NCBI GenBank assembly: GCA_000934385.1
Contig: KN880439.1
Location: forward strand, 1 to 64,000
Length of the DNA stretch: 64,000 nucleotides
Reading direction: 5' to 3'
Source of the DNA: Cylindrobasidium torrendii FP15055 ss-10
Taxonomy: Eukaryota; Basidiomycota; Agaricomycetes; Agaricales; Physalacriaceae
Positions 1 through 10,340 of this stretch are shown one piece after another; the first letter of the stretch is position 1, and each line of letters starts with the position of its first letter. Below the pieces are notes generated by a model, which did not search any database, was not told where the DNA came from, and worked only from the letters and a program-made list of their open reading frames with translations. Both the position numbers and the translations under genes were made by a program.

Positions 1-80
1 AGTTTGACGCCGTTCAAAATTCAAACTAAATTCTAACAAAATTCTGAGTTTGGGGCTATTCTAAATTCTAACCAAATCGT
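1..80. repeat. Degenerate 11-nt tandem array at left edge
   Basis: Bases 1-44 divide into four consecutive 11-base blocks. Three of them end in AATTC (ending at 22, 33 and 44), and two more related AATTC words follow at 57-68 out of phase. This period equals that of the arrays in the inverted-repeat element at 40017-40527, although the words differ. It may be the end of a related element whose remainder lies outside the window. No matching terminal inverted repeat is visible here. Confidence 0.4.
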
Positions 81-193
81 GCAATCTGTCTAGTGATACA
101 CGCACGTTGAGTGAGGTTGTGTTCTCCAGTCCCGACAATATTAGCAAACGACATATATAATACGGTGAGTGTATGTAGGGTAGGTTAAATGCA

Positions 194-1657
194 TCACAGG
201 TCGTTCTGACGAGCATCGTTCGTGTGGGTCAGATCCTCGAAGCGTTGGGACACACGCTCCCAGTCCACCACAGTCCAGAACTTTTTCAACCACTCCTCCT
301 TGCCCCAGACACCATAACCAGCCGCCATCCATGCGTGCTCGTGGACGGATACACAGAGGAGGGGGTACAGCACGTCACCAAGACCTGTCTCTTCTGTGAG
401 AGGCAAGTCGGCGGTCGGTGTTGAAGGAGGTTCGCCATAGAGGCCGGCTGGACTTGCAGACGTGTTGAATCCGCCGGTCATATCAGAGATGGGACGGCCG
501 GTCGTAATGGCTGCTGTTACATCGTCAACCTCCGCGTCAAAGTCCTCATCCTCGTTGAGGGCATCCTCGTTCTCTGCAGCAATTCTAGCTTCGTCCTCCA
601 GGAATATCTTGTTGAGGTTGGCTTCCATTGTGTCTGCCGTCACAGTGGCCCCTCCAGAAGCCATACGCTCGGCCTCTGAAACCAGCTCGTCAATATCCTC
701 CCTGCTAAGAATCCCGTCGAAAGTCGCCTCGACTTTTTCCTTGAAATCCTCCATGAGTCGGTCTGTCACTAATGTGTCTTTGAGTTGTCCTAGTGCATCC
801 CGTTGAGCGAGGTCTTTTTCGGTGGCTTTTTCTCCTTCAAGCTGAGCATTGACGCGCGCCCGGGACTTCTCTGTCTCCTTCAGGAATTCGTCCTTGTACG
901 GGTCGTTCTCACGTATGTCATCGGCAATGAGGTTCAGGTTGGCGATGTGGTCTTGCTGGCCCGTGTATTGACGTGCACGGAGAAGCAAAGTCGTGGCACC
1001 AAATGTCGGAATCACTGCCAGGCGCCCAGCCTCGTCCGTAACGAGCCAGACATAGCCTGAAGAGAACATTCCGAGCGCGGTTGCGGAGAAGGTGGATTTG
1101 AACTGGGCAATGCTGCCGAACTGGCCGACAATGTTGTCCTTGAGATTCGAACTTATTTCGTGCTGATGTGTTCGCGGTATTTGACGGCCGTTCTCGTCTA
1201 CACTTGGTGGAGGTGCAGGTTTCTGGGAGAGGTGAGCTATAGCTAGCGACAAGCGACTGGTCACGCACAAGGTGGTCAAGGAAGAAATGGTTGTTGAGCG
1301 CAAGCGACGCGAGGTTGAATGTCAGCGCAGCTGCAGGTGTTGTGGCCGCGGCGAGAATGGTGTCGACGACAGTCATGGTCGCGTATTCCGTCCCTACATA
1401 CTCCGTCAGTCCCAGCACGGATCGGCCTTGCCCAAATGCTACACACCGCGGATTTCTTCGTTCAACTGCTTCAGCAAGCCCTCTTGGTAGTCCACCGCGA
1501 CAGTTTTGAGCGCTGGTGCTGGCAAGAACTCGCCAAGACCCTCTTCAAGACGGTAAGGGAGCATGGACCGTTGGTGAAGAGTGCGAATGGCAACGGGCTG
1601 CCGGCGGAGACATTGCCGGGAGTGGCGAAGAATGGAGCATAGTCGTAAACTGCTCAT
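194..1657 (-). CDS. Mitochondrial small-subunit ribosomal protein of the Fe/Mn-SOD fold (mS42/mS43, Rsm26/Mrp1-like)
   Basis: The protein is a structural subunit of the mitochondrial ribosome with a superoxide dismutase fold. Three exons (1657-1447, 1393-1269, 1222-194) join in frame to 454 residues. The first has a basic, Arg-rich start (MSSLRLCSILRHSRQCLRR) suited to mitochondrial import. SOD-type segments follow: NNHFFLDHL early, GMFSSGYVWLV in the middle and EHAW...FWTVVDWERV near the end. The usual metal-site DVWEH is SVHEH here, so the Asp ligand is missing, and the His-rich first motif of active SODs is absent. A non-enzymatic ribosomal role is therefore much likelier than a dismutase. 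A long acidic insert (NEDEDFDAEVDD) lies between the halves. The apparent frame break near 1440 is explained by a 53-base intron. Confidence 0.82.
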
Positions 1658-3355
1658 TGTCCGTGGCGGTTCTGGCGCGTCGTCGTCGTGAGCAGTAGAG
1701 ACGCGTGAAGTCCAATTTTCGTATGTTCGGTCCGTTCCGATCAGCCGCTTCCCGGCCACCAAATTACAATTCTGTTTCAATTTGTGCAGACCACTCACCT
1801 GCATAGTACATCTGAAGCAAACTTTAGGATTGGCCGCACCGATGCAAAAAAGAAAATATGCTAGGATATTCTCTGCGTTGATTCTGTACGATGCTTGACT
1901 TTGGAAGGAAAGTCAAGGACAGCAAACGGGAGCGCTAGACTGTCGAACGATACTGTGGCAGTCTCCACTTGCTAGCTCTACCCAAGAGCTCATGCATGGC
2001 TCACTCTGGTAAGCTTCCCAATTCGTTACGTTTGTTCCAAGATTCCAGCTTCTTTCGTTCACACTTCGGCATGAGTGCGATTGTTTCTATTCAGTCCTAC
2101 GCGCCGATACATCACCATAACTTGGTTTTACCGCGGCAGGTCGACCAACGAACAACTAACTGGCACGCTCTTTCCGTCACTACCTCGGTGACCATGCCTT
2201 TACTTGCGAATAGTCGTTATTCTGTCTGGTGACAGTGGTAGTCAGAGGCAACGACACACTGACAAAGCATTTCCCCTTGTTCAATCCAGACGGCCGCACC
2301 AATGTATGATGAATCCCTCGGCTAAGTGAGGGGCAAATGGACGGTTATGGTCCGCCTCTGCAAGTCGTCTCGGACCACCTCCAGGGCCCTGGCCGAGGTC
2401 GAGCACAGCGAAAACGGACGCGCGAATGCCGATCCTCCATTCGAAAACGTGATAACTTGACATTCTCTGCAGAACATAGCGTCCTACAGACGAGTCAATC
2501 GCTTTGTTATCTACACCCTAGAAGCTTTTTAGTTCACGACAATTGACGTAGCCTTGCCGACATTACTGCTGGAAACAACGACATCTCGCCGACTCTCTTA
2601 TTTGCGCCCACGAATGGTATTCAAGTTCTGAGCCCGAGACTTCTGCACATGCCAATGAACCACAATTTATCATTACTGAAGGACTGCCAACCCAGCAGAC
2701 GGTCCGAACTGTGTTCTTTGTATTAACTTACCCACGATGGTTCTGTCGGTCCATTTACGCACATGTTTGCACCACCAAATCGGACAGCTAAGATACGCGT
2801 GATTTTACAGAAATCAATACTACTCAACTGGTCTCTTGCTCAGTATACGGCTAAGTGCCGTTGTAGCCATTGGACTGCCTCGGTCTGAACAAGGTCTGAA
2901 CAAGGGGCGTTCGACGTTGTGCGAGTCGGGACCGGGGACGTGCCTATCGTAGTCAGATATTTTATCCATTCAGGTCGTCTGGCTGAATTCTTTGCCTTTG
3001 ACGGCCAGAGCCAGCATGTGGGCCCACACTGCGGCCCCCATTCTGGCCCCCGCGCTGGGGTGTTCTACCGTCTGGGCATTGTTCTGTAGTCCCACAAATT
3101 CCATGGGTTGGTGCCCCTTCCCCCGTGTGGGGTGTCTGGAGCATACCATGCACAGAAGCCCAGTAGTAGCCAGACAGAAAGCAGGTCCATACGCTCAAAA
3201 AGGGAGGAACCCGGCGCACGCGATCGCGATTGGTGACGTCCATCCGAAATTTCAGCCATTAACATAAATACTGGTCGCCATCTTGCTTCCGCACCACCCT
3301 CGCCCTACATACTCTCGCAAATTCACCACAAAGCTCAATCTACAAATCATCTCCG
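1658..3355. other. Long divergent intergenic region, no gene supported
   Basis: This holds the promoters of the mitoribosomal gene (leftward) and of the hexokinase (rightward). Several ORFs of 60-90 codons occur, but none has family resemblance or splice context. A perfect two-copy 11-base tandem (GGTCTGAACAA) sits at 2882-2903. An AT-rich ATAAATA stretch lies about 90 bases before the hexokinase ATG. Confidence 0.5.
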
Positions 3356-5192
3356 ATGTCTGCAACATCGGCCCACTTCTATCGTGACCCCCAGAGCGTC
3401 CTCGACGACATAGGCGCTCAGTTCCATCTTGGCTCAGACACTCTTGGCAGCATTGCCGAGGCCTTCATCGAAGAGTACCGACAAGGTCTGGCAGGATATG
3501 GAAAGCCCATGGCTATGATGTGCGTTGTTGTCCTAGTCAATGATCAGTCTACTGAGCATCCATTAGCCCTACCTTCGTGACCGGTGTCCCGGACGGTACA
3601 GAGACAGGGTGCGCCTTCTTTACCTCTCTTCGTTGCGCTGATACTGACATCTCAAAGTACTTTCCTTGCCCTGGATCTCGGTGGAACCAATCTGTACATC
3701 TCCCTTCTTGCAGTCACTCCTTTTCATCTCATTTTGCTGCCAGACGCGTCTGCCAAGTCGTGCTCAACGGCGACAAGACCTTCTCACTCAGTCAACAAAA
3801 ATACAAGGTTTCCGATGCATTGAAGACCGGGGAAGCCACAGCGTTGTTTGGTACGCCGGACAACAGTGTCGACCATCCTCTCCTTCTCACATAGACATAG
3901 ACTATCTTGCGGATTCCGTCGATGCGTTCCTCACATCCAACGCAGAGAAAGACACCTCTGCCTCTGGCCTCAACCAGCCAGATGTTCTTCCCCTTGGCCT
4001 CACCTTCTCATTCCCTGTGGAACAGACTGCTCTCGACTCCGGCAAGATCCTCACTTGGACGAAAGGATTCGCTGCCAAGCATGCTGTGGGCAACGATGTC
4101 GTCCAACTACTACAGAACGCCTTCAACAGGAAACACATGCATGTCAAGTGCGTTGCGCTCGTAAACGACGTATGCACCTACAGCTCTCTTCATCTGATTG
4201 TGCCTCTGACCTCAACATAACGTAGACCGTGGGCGCCATGCTATCGCGCGCGTATACCTCCGGTGGTTGCACGCTCGGTGCCATATTTGGCACTGGTACA
4301 AATGGTGCTTATGTCGAGCAAGTTGAGAACATCACCAAGCTTGGCAATAACCCTGCTGTTGCAAAGGGAGGCGTTATGGTAGTCAACACCGAATGGGGCG
4401 CCTTCAACAACTCGCGGTCACACCTTCCCTCGACGCCATACGACATGACTCTCGATAGGCAGTCTATCAACCCTGGATTCCAAGCATTCGAGAAGTTCAT
4501 CTCCGGCATGTATCTTGGTGAAATCACCCGACTTGTGTTGCTTTCTCTCATCGATGCCGCACCGAAGCCAATACTTTTCGGTGGCAAGTCTTCCAGCATC
4601 CTCGACAAACAGTGGGGGCTCGATTCGAGTGTCATGAGCGACATTGAGACGGCGTGGGAGAGCGTCGGCGTCACTTCGAACCCTACCCCGAAGTTCAATG
4701 ACTGGGACGACAACAAGCTCGACCACAATGTCAAGTCAAAGCTGGATCGCGTCTGGGCAGTGGTCGTTTCTGGAATGGGCGTGTCTGCCGACCATGTTTC
4801 CCTGCGGGATGCCTCTGTACGTGGTCTTTATGAGTGTATTTGGGGATAAGCTGACTGTCCTCAAGATCGTCAAGTGGATTTGCTCTCTGGTTGCAAAGCG
4901 CGCTGCACGGCTCTCCAGTGTGGCCGTTGCGGCGACGATGCTCCAGACAGGGCGCGCAACACTCGTCAAGGGAGATACATCGCACCCATCTGCGACTTCG
5001 ACGGAGGAAATCAAGATTGGCGTTGACGGCAGTCTTATACAATTCTATCCTCACTTCGAGGATATGGTGCGGGAGGGTTTGAGGTACCTCGTCGGTGAGG
5101 GTGTCGAGGGGCGCATTGAGATTGGCCTAGCGAAGGACGGTAGCGGTGTGGGAGCAGCCTTGTGTGCGCTCCAGGCGACCAAGCAGATATAG
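3356..5192 (+). CDS. Hexokinase/glucokinase
   Basis: ATP-dependent phosphorylation of glucose at C6, the entry step of glycolysis, in the cytosol. After splicing of about six short introns the product is roughly 500 residues, the usual fungal size. The phosphate-binding motif LALDLGGTN is near residue 75. The sugar-binding region contains LTFSFPVEQ and WTKGF. The catalytic Asp lies in ALVNDTVG, which is split by an intron right after the Asp codon. The second nucleotide-site motif is GAIFGTGTNGAYVE, followed by NTEWGAF and FEKFISGMYLGE. The C-terminal end has DGSLIQFYPHFEDM and GSGVGAAL. The start follows a CT-rich leader. I cannot separate hexokinase from glucokinase by eye; NDTVG is hexokinase-like while the NTEWGAF region fits either. 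Confidence 0.93.
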
Positions 5193-6044
5193 CCCCGATG
5201 ACTGTAAGAAGGAAAATGTAACAAACCATAGAAGGACATTATGTACATACATATTGGTAGCTTATTGTACTACTTGAGTTTTGGGCTTCACATGCGTAGC
5301 TTTACTAGTACTGTTGTAACTCGGCTGGTGACTTATTCCATCCTTATGGTTCTCCCGTTTCTATGAACGACAAAGCGTCCATTCGGGTCGCAGGGGCGAA
5401 GGGAGGGCATTCAGTGCGTTGCTTCAGCACCTTGATCAGGACATGAGGGAGCTGTAGACTGCGTCAGTGATGTCCGATTATCATTCCAACCTGATCTTCT
5501 TCGGACTCGAGCTTCAACGCAAGAACACACAAACGGCAGTGTAGTGCTTCCAGTTGGCTTCCGGCGGGTTGCGAGCACCACTCAATCTACATTATCAGCC
5601 CTCGGGGCTTTATCTTACCCCATCAAGTCATACTACTTCTCTGGCCATTCCCACCGTCTAGCCGACGGTAGAAAGGGTCGTTTTTCCATGTCCACCCACA
5701 TGCCGCCGTGGATCATGTCGGCAAGTATTCCAACTTGAAGATGCGCCTGTATCGCATCGAAGCGTGGTGGACGTCTTAGACATCGCGGACAAGTTCACGG
5801 TTCACGCCAGAGAATATGATGATGGGAATACAAATCATACAATGCACTCAGCAGGCTGCAATACCATCATTTTGGTTTGAACGTCCTCCAATGGCCGTCT
5901 TCTCTGGTCTTCTCTGCGTGCATGTCGTTGATGTGACGAGCACCTTGTGAGCGCCGGCCGCGGTATACCAATACTCTTGGTATATAACCGAGCAAGCTCG
6001 CTGTCTGCTTTCCGTCGTTTGCTTGCTTCCTCGACCACGCCACC
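5193..6044. other. Intergenic, no gene seen
   Basis: This is the 3' flank of the hexokinase and the upstream flank of the DUF6534 gene. ORFs at 5544-5738 and 5835-6202 show no family signal and no plausible splice partners. Confidence 0.45.
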
Positions 6045-7746
6045 ATGGGCGATCCTCTCATTGTGAAGATGTGAGCCCTGCAAATTTTACTTACGGCAAA
6101 CCATTTGTGCTCATGAAGCTCGTGATCTTTCAGACTGGCGCCATTTTTTGTCGGTGCCTTCATGAGTTCTATTCTGTATGGGGTACGCGCACTAATTCCC
6201 ATACTCGTTGAATTTACCTGATATTAAACATTCCAGATATGCCTGTTGCAGGTGCGCAAGATACAACGTCCTGCAATAACGCTTCTCAAAGACAACTGGA
6301 CTAGATGTTCACCTTTTATCAAACCTGTGGCAGGTACTAGGCATTCCTTCATCAGCTTCAAGAGCCATTTACAAATGCAATCTGCGTTTTTAGGGATTCA
6401 TTATGGCTGAAACTCTTCGTAAGTAGCCCACTGGTGATCCATGACTCCTGGGAATTCGACATTGTTGCAGATATTGTACCTCTTCCTTGCAGAGACGGCC
6501 AAAACTGTCGTCGACATCGGCATAGCATTCGAGCCCATCCTCCTTGATGAGATATCCTCTGTTACCATCACATCTCCTCTTCGTGCGTCATGCTCACCTG
6601 TGTCCGTGTCTCTCTCACGCATTGACTCCGCTGTGATTTTCTAGTTGTTCGTCCTGATGGTCTCTTGACGGTATGTCCTCTGAAACCCATCTATGCGTTC
6701 CATGAAAAATATGCATCTGTGCTTCCCAATAGGTCTTGATTTCTGTGCCTGCACAATTGTTCATGGCATGGAGGATACGAGTAATATCGCAACTCTGCTG
6801 GCCCGCCGGCATTATTGTGCTCACCGCGTTTGTATCCTTTGGTGCGCATAATTGACACTGCACATAAACCCACACAGCCTGATCAGTTCGTCAAACAGGT
6901 GGCGGCATCGCAACGACAGCGAGTGTCCTCGAAAAGCCAAGATATGATCAGTTCAGGGAATTCTCAGCTGCACCCATTACCTGGCTTCTGGCCTCGGCGG
7001 CTACCGACGTGCTAGTCACTGTTAATTTGGTGTATTTCCTGGTGCGCCTCCGTGCGGTAGTCGAACGCCCGCCTGACAGTGTCCTTACCCCCGCTCAGTG
7101 GAGACGGCAGTCGGCGATGAGCAGCGACCTTGTGTCGAGAATCATCTCCTTCAATGTCAGAACAGGAATGATTACTAGCGCAGCGGCAGTGTCGGACGCC
7201 ATTGTTTTCATAGTAGTCGAGGCAAGTAAGCCAACGTATGGCAAGACCAGATACTAACGCTGAACGTGTAGAATTCGACGATGTGAGTTTGTGAATACGT
7301 AAAGAGAGACAAGACTGATTAAAGGCTGGAAAGCTTCTTTGCCTGGGATCTCTGCCTAGCAAAGCTCTACGCCATTTCGTTATTAAGTTCGTGCGTAATT
7401 TCGACTATAGCTCTTGCAAAATGGCCACTGACGGTCGAAACAAGTCTCAACTCGAGAAGTACAGCATTCTCAGAGGCCCAGAAAATCTACGACCCGAATC
7501 CGCTCTTCATTTCATCACAAAGCGGTGGCGGGCAAGTAAGCACAACCCTAACTTTCAACGTCGCTGTAAGTACCACGCGTTCTCATGATACAACCAAACT
7601 TATTATCGATGCTTAAGCGTCCGACAACCTTGAATACTACAACTATGGGTATGGAAACCTTTGAAATGGCCGATTCGTCTCTGGAGGAGGGTAGTCCTAC
7701 GAAAGGCCCGCGACGGAATTCCAGTTCATCGAGACAGATACCATAA
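6045..7746 (+). CDS. DUF6534-family seven-helix membrane protein
   Basis: This belongs to an integral membrane family that is common and expanded in Agaricomycetes and has no known biochemical role. The start is a run of tiny exons: 6045-6070, 6134-6182, 6237-6251 (15 nt), 6305-6333 and 6394-6418, then a longer exon from 6471. They splice in frame to MGDPLIVKILAPFFVGAF..., SSILYGICLLQ and FYQTCGRDSLWLKLF. Later segments are YLFLAETAKTVVDIGIAFEP, PAQLFMAWRIRVIS, an Ala-rich helix with ATDVLVTVNLVYFL, and WDLCLAKLYAISLLS followed by the family's LNSR word. The tail is hydrophilic and Ser-rich. A last intron (GTAAGT near 7576 to about 7618) leads to the stop at 7744. Inner exon edges between 6560 and 7330 are approximate. 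Confidence 0.75.
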
Positions 7747-7950
7747 ATATTTCACGATGAGATGTAATACTGAATATCTTGAAGCTTATGTTGTACAACG
7801 CCTAGTTTGTCACAAGTCACAGTCCAGTCGCAAACTTATGTAGGCACTCGCCAACTCGGTGCCTTTACGGTCCGCGGATCGCGTGCCGTAAATCGACTGC
7901 GTTCCACGTCGCGTTCAACGCTCAGCTCGAATCCATCAGCATTGTACACA

Positions 7951-8426
7951 ATGGCGCCAAAATCCACATCCAGCAAAGCAACGACCGTCTCCCCGTCGTC
8001 CAACCCGGTGCTGGCATTATGGAAGTCGTACAACGAGCAAACACCCGACCGCCTGCGGTTCATCGACGCTTTCTTGGTCTTCCTCATGCTTACGGGCGTG
8101 ATTCAATTCGTGTATTGTGTCCTCGTCACAAACTTCCCGTTCAATGCGTTCTTGGCTGGGTGCGTCGTGTGTGGGATAGAGGAACATTGGACTGAGGGCG
8201 CATTAGATTCTCGAGCACCGTTGGCCAATTCGTCTTGACGGCGTCACTTCGCTCTCAGGTGGACCCGGAGAACAAGAACGAGTTCAAGGAGGTGTCGCCA
8301 GAAAGGTGCGCTAGTTCTTTATCATAACGTATGAACGCACTGCTTAATGATCACTACAGAGCATTTGCAGACTTTGCGTTTGGTTCCATTGTCCTTCATT
8401 TCTTTGTATTCAACTTCCTCGGATGA
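7951..8426 (+). CDS. OST2: Oligosaccharyltransferase subunit DAD1/Ost2
   Basis: Small essential subunit of the ER oligosaccharyltransferase, which moves the glycan from dolichol to nascent-chain Asn. Exons 7951-8159, 8207-8305 and 8360-8426 give 124 residues, the normal size. Family signatures are LWKSYNEQTPDRLRFIDAFL, a first membrane helix (FLMLTGVIQFVYCVL), then FNAFLAGFSSTVGQFVLTASLR, and the conserved end ERAFADFAFGSIVLHFF...NFLG. The N-terminus is a short Ser/Thr-rich extension. It follows the DUF6534 gene by only about 200 bases on the same strand. Confidence 0.95.
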
Positions 8427-9532
8427 GGTGCTGCAATCCACGTATTCCACATAAAACATGATATCTCATCTGAAGAAACGCGTGAACTTGTGTGTGTAAA
8501 CGAAAGGCGTCTTGCTACACTTGGTTCCCACTTAAGGTGCCCCAGTGTAACGCACGCAGATGCTATGTATACATATCCGGGTCATGAGAAGGGTGATGTG
8601 CTATTTTTCCTCAGCGCTCTAATGAGTGCGCTCGAAGGAAGATGAGCGCTGTGGGCCGGTTAAGATGAGACGGCGCATGGAAGTTGTGAACACACCCCGG
8701 CAATGACAACCGCGAAATCGAATATGTATTCTCCTGTGACTTATGAGGAAATCTTCCATGGAATGATACTTGCAGAGCGGCGTACCGAACTCGAGATATG
8801 AGCGGAAGAGCTCTGTGGGGAGGTCAATGACTGGGAGGTAGGGCGCATTGATAACGCACGTCGCACATCCTTGTTGGGTATGAGGCGAAGAGCCGGTCTA
8901 GGGTGAAGTGCTCGTCAGAGATTCTGTCGCAAGGCTGGCAAACGACGCACGTCAAACCGGTCGTGCGCTTCATGCCTGCGAGAAAGGCGGTAACAAGTAT
9001 GGCGTCAATGGCAAGGTGGACTACATCTGGTTATCAGCTGCTGGCACCATTGGTGTAATACTCACGCAGACCAAACATTCCGGAATAAATGGGGGGTGAA
9101 GAGACGACGGCGGTGATGATGGTGTTGGCAGCAGGAGACTTGTAATGTTTCGGCAGCCTGGCAGGCAATGACACCGCGATCACGTACTTGCATCTCGTCG
9201 TTCTTGATGGCATTACAGTAGTGCCAACTTACGCGGAAATGTATGCAGTAAGCCAGTGGCATACAGTATTACGCTCATTTGCTCTGAGAACGAGATCCAG
9301 GTAGCATTGATATTTTAACGAATTGTTTGGTTTAATGATACAAGTATATGCGCATGATGTGGGGTGTGTGTGGTTACTGGTACAAGGTAGTCCAAGTTGG
9401 TGAATGTGATGGTTGTGATTGTGATTCTGGCAAGGTATATGGGATTTGCATCCTCAAATCTCAGGGTTTGTTAGGTTGGCAGCAAAGGGGCTAGAGGAAG
9501 GAGCTCACCATAGAAGAGGCTATCTCGAGACA
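8427..9532. other. Intergenic region with coding-like minus-strand fragments
   Basis: The minus strand from about 9250 down to 8700 has fragments that read like coding exons bounded by GT...AG. One ends in SSPPIYSGMFGL (about 9080-9200) and another reads HLAIDAILVTAFLAG, a membrane-helix-like stretch resembling MARVEL-type proteins (about 8970-9020). I could not build a continuous reading frame with a start and a stop. It may be an intron-rich membrane protein gene or its relic. Confidence 0.25.
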
Positions 9533-9793
9533 CTAATCCTCCTCGTCAGACGAATCTGAGTCGTCCTCGATGATGACCCGTCTTCTGCAGCGGGGAAGAG
9601 AACCAAGGGTGGGCTGGACGCAGCCTTTGGGCACGACGTTGTCGCGGAGTACGGGTCTGGTAAACTCGATGGAGAAAGTGATGCCGCGACGTTCCCGGAG
9701 GGTACGGCCAGATGGGTGAACATATGCGTCCCAAGAGTTGTGTGCAGGTGTTGCCTCGATGGCAAGTGCAAGATTGGTGGTGTCAAAGATCAT
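9533..9793 (-). CDS. Small hypothetical protein with acidic Ser/Asp tail
   Basis: An intron-less 86-codon frame starts at MIFDTTNLALAIEA and ends in EDDSDSSDEED. The ATG follows a CA/CT-rich leader and CCACCACC, a good fungal start context, and third positions are GC-rich as in neighbouring genes. The middle has GRTLRERRGITFSIEF and the basic RCRRRV just before the acidic tail, which could be a casein-kinase-2 type substrate. I recognise no family. It might be an extra exon of an unseen gene, but its start and stop are self-contained. Confidence 0.5.
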   Translation of the reverse strand: MIFDTTNLALAIEATPAHNSWDAYVHPSGRTLRERRGITFSIEFTRPVLRDNVVPKGCVQPTLGSLPRCRRRVIIEDDSDSSDEED

Positions 9794-10340
9794 GGTGGTG
9801 GATATTGGTAGAAGATGGTTTGGGGTTGAGTTGTGAGAGGCTCCTACAAAATCTGCGGGTTCTTAAGCAAATGGAGGTAGCCCCTTTGAGGTGACACAGC
9901 TGCAGTGGTAGCTCCTTGGTCTCAATTGACACGGTCAATTCTGGCAGAGCGTAGACATTCAATTCTGTGGAAAATAGTTGCTTCCTTCTTGCAATTACAA
10001 TTGGGAGCGAGATTGACTTCAGTGCATTGATGAGAGGAATTGCGAGGAATGGATTGAATCATTGAAGCCGAACGGACGGCAAACGCGATCGGGATGCTGC
10101 CGAGACTCTGTGGCGGTGCAGATATTATTATCTTTCCTGCACGTTTGAACGTCAAAGCGCCTCACTGCTGTAGTCCGCTCTCGAGTTCGACCCACTGGGA
10201 TGATCCATCTGTCAAAGCGAAATACTAGAGCTTCATGCAAAGAAATATGGATTGCGTCAGCAAAAACTACACACTGCCAATGCTATGACATCGCCCCCCA
10301 GTGACTTGGCGCACCAGTTGCAAGTTGACAACAGACCATC
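9794..10340. other. Divergent intergenic region, nothing specific seen
   Basis: This separates the small acidic-tailed gene (leftward) from the GH5 gene (rightward). ORFs on the minus strand at 9922-10240 lack any family signal. Confidence 0.45.

Noticed and set aside
1380..1450. Apparent frameshift in the mitoribosomal protein gene
   Set aside because: A 53-base intron (GTGTGT...TATGTAG, with a CTGAC branch-like site) restores the frame exactly, so no mutation is needed.
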